From NCBI RefSeq assembly GCF_035594125.1, contig NW_026973739.1, forward strand, positions 186,001-250,000: a stretch of 64,000 bases of DNA, given 5' to 3'. Numbering within the stretch: position 1 is the stretch's first letter; the number at the start of each line of letters is the position of its first letter. The notes below the pieces were generated by a model. It ran no database searches. It was not told the DNA's origin and worked only from the letters and a program-made list of their open reading frames with translations. This DNA is from Scylla paramamosain. Lineage: Eukaryota > Arthropoda > Malacostraca > Decapoda > Portunidae. Below are positions 53,800 through 61,915 of the stretch, piece after piece. The position numbers and the translations under genes were made by a program.

Positions 53800-54480
53800 C
53801 AATGATCAGCGGGAAAGAGATGTGGAGAATGAGATGGAAGAGGAGGTGGCGGTGGATGTGGGGGAGGTGGAGGTGGATGAGGAAGAGGAGGAGGAGGAGG
53901 AGGAGGAGGAAGAGGAGGAGGAAGAGGGGGAGGATGGGATAATGAGTGGTCTGTGGCGTGATCGGGAGAGACTTTCCGCGACATTATTCACATCATGATT
54001 AAGGGGTAGAGAAAGAGAGGACGCAGCTGCTAGCAGCTGCCCTTCATGTAATGTAAAAAAAAAAACATTTGCACTGACCACGTAGGCTAAGGAAGAGGGG
54101 TTGGCGGAGGATGGGTTAATGAGTGGGTTGTGACGTGATCGGGAGTGACCCTCCATGACATTATTCACGTCATAATTAAGTGGTGGAGAGAGACCGCGGC
54201 CGCTAGCAGCTGCCATTCATGTAATACTCGTATAAGAACATTTGTTTTGAGCATGTGGTTAAGGAGGGGAATGAGGGGATTGTTCATGTACTGTAAGAAC
54301 ATTTGTACTGTCCACCTGGGATAAGGAGGATGAGGAGGAGGAGGTGGAAGAAGAGGAGGTAATGTAAGAACATTTGTACTTTGTAGGTTAAGGAGGGGGA
54401 AGAGGAGGTTGAGGAAGAGGTATGGGTCAGGGGAGATCCACGTCATAATTAGAAGGCAGGGATGAGGATGCAGCTGGGAG
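53800..54480. repeat. Degenerate tandem repeats at the polB 3' end
   Basis: A GAG/GAA-rich stretch (53875-53935, a run of Glu in the polB frame) leads into about 170-bp repeats: 53930-54095 and 54107-54270 share ATGAGTGG...GTGATCGGGAG, CATTATTCAC and GCTAGCAGCTGCC. Partial copies follow to about 54480. The stop at 53996 lies inside the first unit, so the natural C-terminus of the polymerase (near DDKRFHVDG at 53750) has probably been extended by repeat growth. Confidence 0.7.
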
Positions 54481-54579
54481 GTTAGTTATGCTGTTACCTA
54501 CATGACCATGTAAATAAAGGTTAAGCAATAAATACTGTAAACATATCTTAACGTCTTTTAGGAATCCTCTGAACTTAAC

Positions 54580-55110
54580 ATGGACAAGACATTTAGCGAA
54601 GAGATGCTGAATCTCTTCAGATATCCTGCAAGCATAATTATTGCATGTTATACAAATTCCGGCAAAACACACCTCTGCAATAAAATTATAGAGAAATATC
54701 AGCATGGATTTAACAGAATTATCATTTGTGGCGTCTCATCGCATTCGCTGCAGCAGAATTCCCCTTTTCAAGATAAGGTCGAAGTGCATGAGAAAATTAT
54801 TGATCCCGTGATGGATGATGACAGCCCATACGTCGACCCGCAAACGCACACACTCCTGATATAAGATGACAATTTCTATACTAGAACGATAACTTTAAAT
54901 GCCTCATATTACATTCTTATGAAAAACAGAGATATATATCAAATTGAATGTCTGGGCAGGCAACTTTATGGAAAGGAGCGCATCAAACATTTTGTGGAAA
55001 TTTATAAAAATGTCATGCTTAGACGAGATCACGGTTATTTGTTGTGTGATTTATCCCCGAACGCACCCGAAGAAATTCAACTGCGCACAAACGCAGTTGA
55101 AATTCAACTG
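54580..55110 (+). pseudogene. FtsK/HerA (A32-type) genome-packaging ATPase
   Basis: ATG at 54580. Walker A appears as ACYTNSGKTHLCNKI (near 54640), followed by IIICGVSSHSLQ. The Walker B strand TLLI is followed by an in-frame TAA (54862-54864) and then DD. About 25 residues usually found next are missing, and the frame resumes with ITLNASYYILMKNRD, CLGRQLYG and GYLLCDLSPNAPEEIQLRT, which is the conserved end of Polinton packaging ATPases. It would pump element DNA into capsids. The stop and internal deletion make it dead. A palindrome-rich junction (55071-55140) separates it from the integrase. Confidence 0.8.
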
Positions 55111-55121
55111 CGTCCAAAACG

Positions 55122-56237
55122 ACGAACGTCGTTTTGGACGAACTTTACCGGGATATGACGAATCCTGCGGCTTTAGGAGGTGTGCAAGCACTCTACAGAG
55201 AGGGGAAGAAAAGGGATAAGAATCTAACACTCCGCGATGTGAGGGCATTTCTGCAGGGCAACCGCACTTATACGTTTCACAAGCCGACACTGAAACGTTT
55301 TCCGCGACGAAAAATTCTCGCTCCTAAACCGTCAGTCATTTTAACTTGTGATTTGGCTGATTTTGCGAGGCTGCACAGACAGAATGGGGGCGTCCAATAC
55401 GTCATGTTTTGCCTGGACGTTTTCAGCAGGTAATTGAAAGTGGCAACGCTGACAAGTAAATCCGGACGCAGTAGCCTGCAAGCGCTGAAAAAAGTTTTAA
55501 GAGTCGGGGAGATTTACAGACATGTCGCGTCTTTTTACTGATCAGGGATCTGAATTTTATAATCAAGCAGTGAAAAAAATATCTAACTTTGAAAGGTATT
55601 ACCTTGTATTCCAATTACTCGCGTGAAACAAAGGCGAGTTTGGCAGAAAGGGTCATCCGAACCATAAAGGCAAAAATATATAAATATCTCACGCAGAACA
55701 ATACACTGACGTATATTAACGTCTTGCCCATCCTAATAAACACGTACAATCACACCCCACACCGCGGTTTGGGTGGCAACCAAACGCCAGCCCAGGTTCA
55801 CCGCTTCCGCGAACTATCACAAGTCAGGAGGCAATTTAAACGAATGTATTTAAATCAGCCAAGGGGAAAGAAAGTTGTCAGTCATAAATTAGACGTGGGA
55901 GACATTGTACGCTTGCAACGTGCTTCCCGAACGCAATTTAAATTCAATAAGGGTTATACCGTCAACAAAACCGAGGAGCTTTTTAATTAAGATAAGTTGT
56001 GTGGATTACTCACATAAAATCCCTATTTATTACATAAGGGATTTGGCAGGGGAGGACGTGACCGGCGCTTTCTACAGGGAAGAATTAATCAAGTCCTCTC
56101 TTCCTTCACATTACCAGGTCGATATATTACGATCGAAGGTCGAGCGAGGTAAGAGAAAGTACTTCGTCTGCTGGCGTGGGTATCCAGATAAATTTGACAG
56201 CTGGATAGATGCGGACGACTTAGTAAGATATGGATGA
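55122..56237 (+). pseudogene. Polinton rve-family integrase with chromodomain
   Basis: Begins DELYRDMTNPAALGGVQAL (55134 on). The DDE triad remnants are Asp in ILTCDLADFARL (near 55345), Asp in LFTDQGSEFYN (near 55535) and Glu in KASLAERVIRTIKAK (near 55640). The C-terminal part reads LPILINTYNHTPHRGLGGNQ and KLDVGDIVRLQR, and a chromodomain ends the protein (SKVERGKRKYFVCWRGYPDK, SWIDADDLV). Breaks: TAG-like stop after VFSR at 55433, frameshifts near 55530, 55590 and 55985. The enzyme integrates element DNA, and the chromodomain may steer it to marked chromatin. The stop codon overlaps the next start (ATGGATGA at 56230). Confidence 0.85.
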
Positions 56238-56571
56238 GGAAAAACCATTGATATTAAAGTACAAGGATTTGGTTTTCCTCTTCTCGCACGTCACCCCTAA
56301 ATTGCGGAAGCAGGTCTTGCAGAGTTTGAATAAATGCGAAATCAATTGCATCTCGAAAATATTCGCCAACTTTTTGAAGAAACGCCTGACGGACGACGAT
56401 ACCATCATTAACCGCCTGAAAAAATTCAAGAGTGATATTCGCATTGTAGCCTTGAAGAAGACGCCCGTGTACAAGAAGAAAGCCATTCTAATCTCCAAAC
56501 GAGGTGGCAGCATATTGGCCGCGTTACTCCCGATAGCCGTGTCAGCAATAACAAGTTTACTACAGAGATGA
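56230..56571 (+). CDS. Small basic Polinton protein with hydrophobic Gly-Gly tail
   Basis: 113 residues, intact: MDEEKPLILKYKDLVFLFS at the start, a Lys-rich middle (LKKTPVYKKKAILISKRGG) and a C-terminal hydrophobic stretch (GGSILAALLPIAVSAITSLL). The Arg-Gly-Gly-hydrophobic tail recurs in small virion proteins of Polintons and adintoviruses that are compared with adenovirus core/membrane-active peptides. Its role is not established. It overlaps the integrase stop by 8 bases, indicating a shared transcript. Unlike its neighbours, it shows no visible break. Confidence 0.65.
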   Translation: MDEEKPLILKYKDLVFLFSHVTPKLRKQVLQSLNKCEINCISKIFANFLKKRLTDDDTIINRLKKFKSDIRIVALKKTPVYKKKAILISKRGGSILAALLPIAVSAITSLLQR

Positions 56572-56749
56572 AAGAATATTGTTTAGTTCCCGTCTCAGTT
56601 GCCGAGAGGTGTAAGTTTAAACCGGCCGACAGCGCAACTCAGCACCGATTCACGTCAAAACAAGTTAAGAAAAAAAAAAACTTCACTTCCGCCGCCGGCC
56701 ACCGCCCTCACCGACACTAATGTGCCACTAATGTGGTGGTGCCACATTA

Positions 56750-57109
56750 GTGGCACCACCACCACGCGCGCCTGTCAATCCACCTTTGGATGATTTAATT
56801 CGAGTTACTGTTCCTCCTTCCTTTAGAGAATATGGTTTATCTCTCTTGAAATTATTGGAGGGTAAACCTGGGATTTCATGGGATGATCGCGGTAACTTAC
56901 TTCCGCCATTTTCGGGGATAAGCGTGTTTGATCTCATACGAGTACTCGGTCACGGAAAGGGGGACGCGAAAAGACTTTCACCCGATAAGCGACCATTATT
57001 ATCACTGCTACTTCGCATGGCGCAACTCCCCGCGGATTCCATCAGAAATACAACTCAACGAAGTAAACTGATAGGCGGCAGGGTCGGTGACATCTGGGAA
57101 GCATATTAA
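56750..57109 (+). CDS. Conserved Polinton protein of unknown function
   Basis: The open frame of about 119 residues includes LDDLIRVTVPPSFREYGLSL, GISWDDRGNLLPPFSGISVF and DLIRVLGHG. The pattern (VPPxFRxxxLxLLxLL..NPxISWDxxGxLx..G..I.DLI) is one I associate with a small protein found next to capsid genes in invertebrate Polintons. Its function is unknown. The N-terminus is uncertain: a palindrome at 56728-56756 (CCACTAATGTG...CACATTAGTGG) lies right at the expected start, and the frame has no good ATG. Confidence 0.55.
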   Translation: MAPPPRAPVNPPLDDLIRVTVPPSFREYGLSLLKLLEGKPGISWDDRGNLLPPFSGISVFDLIRVLGHGKGDAKRLSPDKRPLLSLLLRMAQLPADSIRNTTQRSKLIGGRVGDIWEAY

Positions 57110-57401
57110 GTGAGAAGGTCCCCGTTTTACTCTGTAAACGAGTAAGTACATCAATAATACATGAGAGCACGTGTTAGGCGCGTCAGGGGTGCAGGCCCAC
57201 GGATGGATAATTGATAAGGGTTATGGTCAAAAAAAGGTTCGCCCCCATCACCCCACATCCCCTAATAAATAATATGTTCCCTGCCCTCCATCCCATCCCA
57301 CCAACAAAGGAAAAAAAATAACACCTGCGTCAATTTGAATGAATAAATTCTATTATGCAAGAGGTGTAATATCGACCAATACGTGCGAATAAAGGTCTGC
57401 G
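57110..57401. other. Gap with AATAAA signals between Polinton genes
   Basis: No gene. AATAAA occurs near 57263, 57342 and 57388, which could end the upstream transcript. Confidence 0.45.
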
Positions 57402-58055
57402 ATGTCACATTTCCCCCTCACTCCCATCACAGAGGGTTCAACGTGTGGATCAGCCCTCCAATTACTCGTCAAGATGAAGGTGGTCGAGGGCAAGCTGACC
57501 GATGGCCGCTGTTATATTGCTTACTCAGTAAATGCAGTCTCCACCGAACCGTGCGGGATTGCGCGGGATCTCAAAACGATTTACCCATACGAGAATACAC
57601 ATGCAGCTAGAAAGAGACTCTACTCGCTTCATTGGGCCACGGCAGACATGAGAGATGACCCGGGACGTATCATTATCCACGCGCCTCCCACAGGAAGCGT
57701 AAATCTCCCTCACCTGGTGGCCTGCGTGACTCAGTATGGTTGGGGCGAGGCCGTCGAGGGTAACGAGAAGGCTCGACAGGCAATCGCGACGTCGAAGGAT
57801 TTGCCTTACGTGGAAGGACTCACGATAGATACAAGCGTGAACCGATGCCAACACTTCCAGACTTGCCTGAAAAAGATTGCCCTGCTAGCCATGGCGAACG
57901 CTGAAGTAGAGCAAATTATTATCCCGGAAGGACTGGGATGTAGAGGTCGCTGCCAGGATGAGTGGAGGAATAATTACCTGCCTATGGTGGAAGGGCTGGC
58001 GCAGCGACTTCAACCTTTTGGAGTTGAAACTATTCTGGTGAGGAAGTCTGAATAA
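57402..58055 (+). CDS. Probable macro-domain (ADP-ribose-binding) protein
   Basis: 217 residues from 57402, or 193 from the internal ATG at 57474, which I favour because the fold begins there (MKVVEGKLTDGRCYIAYSVN). The order of motifs fits the macro fold: a first strand ending ..GKLTD, then CYIAYSVNAVSTEPCGIARD (the Asn/Gly-rich ligand loop, GIA), PYENTHAARKR, LVACVTQYGWGE (NLFGQ-like strand), a CLKKIAL helix, IIIPEGLGCRGRCQDEW (the second Gly-rich loop, compare IGCGLAGGDW) and VETILV. Macro domains bind or remove ADP-ribose and in viruses can counter host ADP-ribosylation. No stop or frameshift is seen. An AATAAA follows at 58075. The family is inferred from pattern, not from a search. Confidence 0.6.
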   Translation: MSHFPLTPITEGSTCGSALQLLVKMKVVEGKLTDGRCYIAYSVNAVSTEPCGIARDLKTIYPYENTHAARKRLYSLHWATADMRDDPGRIIIHAPPTGSVNLPHLVACVTQYGWGEAVEGNEKARQAIATSKDLPYVEGLTIDTSVNRCQHFQTCLKKIALLAMANAEVEQIIIPEGLGCRGRCQDEWRNNYLPMVEGLAQRLQPFGVETILVRKSE

Positions 58056-58111
58056 CCATATCATGTAAATTTTAAAATAAAGTTGATGTGTGTTTGACGA
58101 ATCGAGTATAA

Positions 58112-58342
58112 ATGTATTCCTTAATTGGGATGGCCGTTATTATTTATTTTGATCATGGCGGGAGCGGAGCATTATCTGTATTTGACGAGTCTGGGCAACG
58201 CCAAAGACTACGTATAAATCGCTCAGTAAAACTATTATCGATTCGATTGGGAGTCAACTCGCGGATCAAGTTGGCCGAGCCATTCACTTTGGGAGGGGTA
58301 AATCGATTACACTCTTACTGCATATCAGGCAGAAATAAATAG
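58112..58342 (+). CDS. Unrecognised 76-residue ORF
   Basis: ATG at 58112 (MYSLIGMAVIIYFDHGGSGA). Beta-strand-like alternation and several Arg residues, no cysteine-rich motif. It lies between the macro-like gene and the basic virion protein, on the same strand, with 56- and 32-base gaps. No family recognised. It could be a real small late gene or chance. Confidence 0.4.
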   Translation: MYSLIGMAVIIYFDHGGSGALSVFDESGQRQRLRINRSVKLLSIRLGVNSRIKLAEPFTLGGVNRLHSYCISGRNK

Positions 58343-58374
58343 CCGGTGATTATGCTCGACGTCTTATTCATGAC

Positions 58375-58797
58375 GTGACATCCATCATGATGAGAGCGTT
58401 CACACCTCCCACTCGAGCAGAATATGACTTGCTTTTCACGCAAAGCAAAGGTGGGGGATTAGACGACATCCGGGTTTTTATTCCACCCCATTCAAGAAGA
58501 GGTGGCGGTCTATTTTCCGTTTTGAGTGGCTTTGCTAAAAGAGCAATTCCCTTTCTCATGCGCACTGTTGCACCCGAAGCGCTCCAAATGGGAAAAGGTT
58601 TATTAACAGATGTTTTAGAGGGAAAGCGACTTCGTGAATCATTAAGAAATAGAGGTGTTGCAGCCGTGAAGGGTGTGGGGGAAAGGATAGTTCGAGGCGG
58701 ACGAGTAATGAAAAAGAGGAAAGTTGGAGTCGGGAAAAAAAAGAAAAAAAAAGAGAAAACCACCAACCAGGCAACTGAAAAGAAAGACTTACTATAA
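58375..58797 (+). CDS. Basic pVI/pX-like Polinton virion protein
   Basis: 140 residues, intact. RAFTPPTRAEYDLLF at the start, then GGGLFSVLSGFAKRAIPFLM, a helix with KGLLTDVLEGKRLRESLRNR, and a very basic tail (VMKKRKVGVGKKKKKKEK) that could bind DNA and act as a nuclear localisation signal. The order Gly-Gly-Gly, amphipathic helix, VLEGxxxxESLxxR, basic tail is typical of a conserved Polinton virion protein compared with adenovirus pVI/pX. Start choice: ATG 58375 or 58387 or 58390; the last is closest to relatives. It sits just before the capsid remnant. Confidence 0.65.
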   Translation: MTSIMMRAFTPPTRAEYDLLFTQSKGGGLDDIRVFIPPHSRRGGGLFSVLSGFAKRAIPFLMRTVAPEALQMGKGLLTDVLEGKRLRESLRNRGVAAVKGVGERIVRGGRVMKKRKVGVGKKKKKKEKTTNQATEKKDLL

Positions 58798-58832
58798 AGC
58801 AGATATCTTCAATATTTAGCTTAGTCGCGAAG

Positions 58833-59320
58833 ATGACTCATTACGGGCCGGATGTGCAGGGTGGAGCGATCTCCACCCCCCTGAGCAATTATCTGACGGC
58901 TGTGAGTGAGAATTTTCCGCGGGTGAATCGCCTGCATACCTTTCGCGTAAATCATACCTCAAAATTTGACCATGGCAATAGTTGATATGGACAGCTTACA
59001 AGGCGTAATTGATAAGAATGGTTTATATTTTCAACATGCCAATCTGTCACATGTACATATCACCATGAACGGGGGGACCATTTATAACGTTCACAGCTCT
59101 TTCCCGCATCACGCGTCAAAATTGTTTTACACGACCCTTGGTGACGGAGGACGTGCACAATGCCATCCCTCTGAATAAATCAGGAAATCTAAGAATTAAT
59201 CTGTCTTTTGCTAAGGCACATATTCACAACCGCGTCATCATGTTTTTCGCCGACACTACTGGCGTCATAGAAATTGATCATTATCGTCACGTTCGCTACA
59301 TTGTCCGCGCAGAAGCCATC
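58833..59320 (+). pseudogene. Hexon-like (double jelly-roll) major capsid protein, C-terminal half only
   Basis: Three frames together show the end of the F54H12.2-like Polinton capsid protein: NFPRVNRLHTFRVNHTSKFD (58911 on), then after a frameshift near 58970 VDMDSLQGVIDKNGLYFQHA with LSHVHITMNGG, and after another near 59140 SGNLRINLSFAKAHIHNRVI ending in VIEIDHYRHV. The relatives read (F.T.VDTD.F.G...KNPF.F.....I......NG) and (G.LR..L.F......N...Y.....IEID..R.V). A full protein would be about 500 residues; here about 160 remain, so the first jelly-roll has been deleted. It would have formed the capsid shell. Confidence 0.65.
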
Positions 59321-59892
59321 ATGAATGCACGTGAAATACAGGTCGGTCTAGCAGGCATCTTGGGCGATCGAGTTTATTTTGTAGGCTATCACGACCGTCG
59401 CCGTGTGACAGATCTGATAAATCTTGACAGAAAACAGGCGAAGCCATGCGTTTTCATTGTAAATACATTGAGTGACTCAAAGACCATGGGCCACTGGATT
59501 ACTTTTATCTTAATTTTCAAAGTCAGACCATAGGCTATTACGATAGCTATAACTTACACCCCAAATACAATTCCGCTGTCTTACATCATTTTATGCAAAC
59601 TTGTCCACATATGAAAATTAGCACATTAAATTATCGACTTCAGGGGCTGAATTCCCTCGTGTGTGGCATTTATTACATGTTCTTTTGCCTTCTACTGTGT
59701 TGGCATACATTAAAACGTGCAATGTGCATTATTCACGCCACCTTTAAAAAGCATCAATATCTATATAATGACAAAAAAATTACTCGTATGGCTTACGTAA
59801 TATTTCGTAAAATGCCCCATTGCATGCCTACGTTTTGCCCAGCCGGCAGCCGAGCGAGATGTCGTAACATCTGTAGAGTGGTAATAAGGTAG
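59321..59892 (+). pseudogene. Adenain-like cysteine protease
   Basis: ATG at 59321 (MNAREIQVGLAGILGDRVYF). The catalytic His is in DSKTMGHWITF (near 59490). After a frameshift near 59505 the other frame continues with GYYDSYNLHP (acidic residue of the triad, near 59545), RLQGLNSLVCGIYYMFF (oxyanion Gln and catalytic Cys, near 59640-59690) and a C-terminal region to 59892. The order His-Asp-Gln-Cys is that of the adenovirus protease/Ulp1 family, which matures virion proteins. Its length of about 190 residues is normal. Catalytic residues survive; the frameshift breaks it. Confidence 0.8.
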
Positions 59893-60000
59893 ATTGGGGG
59901 GAGGTGGGAAAGGGTTCAATATGGGGTAATTGCTGACGGATAAGCGTCACTTCGCCATCGCCTCTCAACCCAGTCAGACATCGAAGCCTCATTTCCAAGA

Positions 60001-60708
60001 ATGGAGCAAGCTGACAAACGTTTCATCTTCAAAACCGAGGGTGAGTACACCATTGCCTTGCATGCCATCTCGCATCTTCACCATTGTAAATTACATTAAC
60101 GTTCTTTGCCAGTGAATAAGAAGAGGGGGAGGGGGAGGGGAAAATAAAAACTTTTCCATTGTTCTCATCGTTTTTTTTTTTTTTGTCTGTTACAGAACGC
60201 ATCTCTTTCCGCTTTAATATCTATCTGGGCGATGTTGGGGGTAAGTGAAGCCGTGCCGACAATGAGGATGTCAATGTGGAGAGAATGTCAGAACCTGCAA
60301 AGAAGAAATTGATCTTTAGCGATGACGACATGTCGCCGCTGCCGGTCAGTCCACCTCCTGATGCTCCATCAGGACAGGAGTCACAACAGCAGCAGTCACC
60401 ACAGCAGACGATGCCGCCACCTCAGGAGTCGCTGATGCCGCCTCCGGCCGAAACACAGCCGCGGCGGTCAGATGAGTCGGCAGTAGGCGGCAAAGAGGGT
60501 CAGGAGGTGAAGAAGAAGTCACAAGAAAACAGAAAAAAAAAAAATTCCCCCTAACACGCCAGAGGATGACAGCACACCAAAACTCCCCATTGTTCCAGCC
60601 GCCCCTCGTAAGAAGCTGATTCCTAGAGTTATTAAAACTACGCCCGTCATTGACAGCGATGACAATGATCTCTTCGCCTTCAATTCGCAAATGTTTTGAA
60701 TGAAAGAG
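60001..60708 (+). pseudogene. Two-exon Pro/Gln-rich acidic Polinton protein
   Basis: Exon 1 60001-60040 (MEQADKRFIFKTE; the frame is open further upstream), donor GAGG/GTGAGT. Intron 60041-60195 has a long T tract before TGTCTGTTACAG. Exon 2 from 60196 stays in the same frame (RISFRFNIYLGD). An in-frame TGA at 60246-60248 could derive from CGA. The frame from 60276 reads MERMSEPAKKKLIFSDDDMS, PPPDAPSGQESQQQQSPQQT and a Lys-rich part. A frameshift in the A-run near 60534-60544 leads to the natural-looking end PRVIKTTPVIDSDDNDLFAF. AATAAA follows at 60723. No family recognised; low-complexity acidic/proline-rich proteins in viruses are often regulatory or scaffold-like, but that is only a suggestion. 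Confidence 0.55.
60041..60195 (+). other. Intron in the last Polinton gene (predicted)
   Basis: Donor G/GTGAGT, a 15-base T tract at about 60171-60184, acceptor CTGTTACAG ending 60195; 155 nt, phase 1, same phase as the polB introns. Confidence 0.6.
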
Positions 60709-60788
60709 ATGTATTTGCCCTAATAAATCAATGAGCTGTATTTGTCCTAATAAAAATAAAATGTCCCATCTACTCTGCATAACCTTTC

Positions 60789-60839
<51 letters not shown>

Positions 60840-61322
60840 GGCGACCATCTGGCATAAGTATTACGTCAGCCACGCCGCTGGTGGTCGGTGAAAGTGTGAG
60901 GCGGCCGCCACCCGCTCCGGTCATCACAGACGCTTCCTCCAGGTAAAAAGGATGGGCAGGTAACGGGACCTCGTGGGGCAGTCGCGACGACCTTGACCAT
61001 ATAGGGGGGGGTGTACTGAGATGACGGAGGGAACACGTGATGGCAAGTCTCGCCGCCCAGACCGTCCAGGATTCGTGCGGGCGACTAGCGCGTGGCGTCC
61101 ACGCGCTGGTCTATAGCCCTCAACTTCCTGTTCCCGCCCCCCAAAAAAAAAAAAAAAAAAGCCCCATGGTTCCTGGTGGGGTAAGGCCGCATGGAGCCTG
61201 GCGGCATTACCTGCCACTTTCCTGACACGTGCAGGAACGTGCCATGGAGGTCCCCATAAAATGGGGACCTCCATGGCTTGCCATATTAGGATAGGCGACC
61301 CTGGTGGCAATTTCCCAACTAC
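60789..61322. repeat. Right terminal inverted repeat of the Polinton
   Basis: Inverse of 44390-44760 and parts of 44930-45073: (AAT)n, GGCGACCATCTGGCATAAGT, the CGGTCATCACAGACGCTTCC block, the ACTAGCGCGTGG hairpin near 61084, and the terminal hairpin GCCATGGAGGTCCCCAT/ATGGGGACCTCCATGGC (61241-61277). It lacks about 480 bp present in the left end and has only one copy of the subunit that is repeated on the left. Confidence 0.85.
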
Positions 61323-61400
61323 TCATATTATTTAGTATACATTTGCTCAACAATAACAACTTTTATCCGCTCGGCGGTCTTTCACCCGCTCGGCGATAAC
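61323..61400. mobile_element. Unidentified insertion (right part)
   Basis: Continuation of the 43109-43780 sequence beyond the Polinton, starting with the target repeat TCATATT. It contains CCGCTCGGCG twice (61370-61395). Confidence 0.4.
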
Positions 61401-61856
61401 AAAGATTCTTAAACATCTATCACTTCACAACCTTCTATCTGATCACCAGTTTGGGTTCTGTCAAGGCCGCTGTACTTCTACTGATCCTCTGGCTTTCCTT
61501 ACTGAGTCTTGGTCATCTTCTTTTAGAGATTTTGGTGAAACTTTTGCTGTAGCCTTGGACATATCAGCAGCTTTTGATAGAGTCTGGCACAAAGCTTTGA
61601 TATCCAAATTACCCTCCTACGGCTTCTATCCTTCTCTCTGTAACTTCATCTCAAGTTTCCTATCTGACCGTTCTATTGCTGCTGTGGTAGACGGTCACTG
61701 TTCTTCTCCAAAATCTATTAACAGTGGTGTTCCTCAGGCTTCTGTCCTGCCACCCACTCTCTTCTTATTATTCATCAATGACCTTCTAAACCAAACTTCT
61801 TGTCCTGTCACTCCTACGCTGATGATACCACCCTACACTTTTCCACGACTTAGAAT
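61401..61856 (+). mobile_element. Family A copy A7, right piece
   Basis: Resumes the RT exactly where the piece at 42938-43108 stops (AAGATTCTTAAACATCTA). Landmarks: QFGFCQGRCTSTD-like near 61448, LDISAAFDRVWHK near 61553, INSGVPQASVLPPTLF near 61720, then a frameshift near 61805. It is cut at CCACGACTTAG, after which about 60 bp of unrelated sequence precede the next copy. Confidence 0.8.
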
Positions 61857-61915
61857 AACAAGTGCAACACCCTGCTCACATTTCTGAGTGTTTAGGAGAT
61901 TGATCCAATTTTTTT

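Larger units (their letters stand above)
46365..53998 (+). pseudogene. polB: Polinton DNA polymerase B, spliced 5' exons, split by a retrotransposon
   Basis: Exon 1 46365-46548 (three CxxC pairs, e.g. CDLCERCG; in-frame TAG at 46389), exon 2 46649-46744, exon 3 46828-46911 and exon 4 from 47023 have GT..AG borders, all phase 1, and one frame into the polymerase. The 47040-48115 segment is the N-terminal domain (GSGFIISRVQNFF, ERLNRLSLDVYTLTK). Family A copy A3 (48117-51386) then interrupts it. The rest resumes near 51402: CELCHQPF ... HDHSLPQNNYKGALCERCNL (zinc finger and exonuclease region), a damaged stretch 51900-52115, then 52118-53998 with motif A YYNSLYASVM (Asp expected before the Asn, here Tyr), motif B KLMSNAVYGRSM and motif C YENNDSFIF (Asp-Thr-Asp expected). 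This enzyme copies the element with a protein primer. It is inactive: stops, the insertion, and two missing catalytic aspartates. Confidence 0.85.
43781..61322 (+). mobile_element. Maverick/Polinton (adintovirus-like) element, complete ends, decayed
   Basis: 17.5 kb (about 14.3 kb without the nested family A copy) with inverted terminal sequences starting TGTAGTTGAGAAATTGCCAC on the left and ending GTGGCAATTTCCCAACTAC on the right. Flanking TCATATT occurs at 43774-43780 and 61323-61329, fitting the 6-bp target duplications of Polintons plus one chance base. Genes, all on +: penton-like, polB, ATPase, integrase with chromodomain, small basic protein, a conserved unknown, macro-domain-like, a 76-residue ORF, pVI/pX-like basic protein, hexon-like remnant, adenain-like protease and a two-exon Pro/Gln-rich protein. 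This set is the established Polinton/adintovirus core. All-same-strand genes, short introns in polB and the macro-like gene are notable. Nearly all genes are broken, so it is an endogenous fossil. Confidence 0.9.

Noticed and set aside
53682..54216. Minus-strand Pro-rich and Ser-rich ORFs at the polB end
   Set aside because: Antisense of the GAG/GAA-rich repeat stretch.
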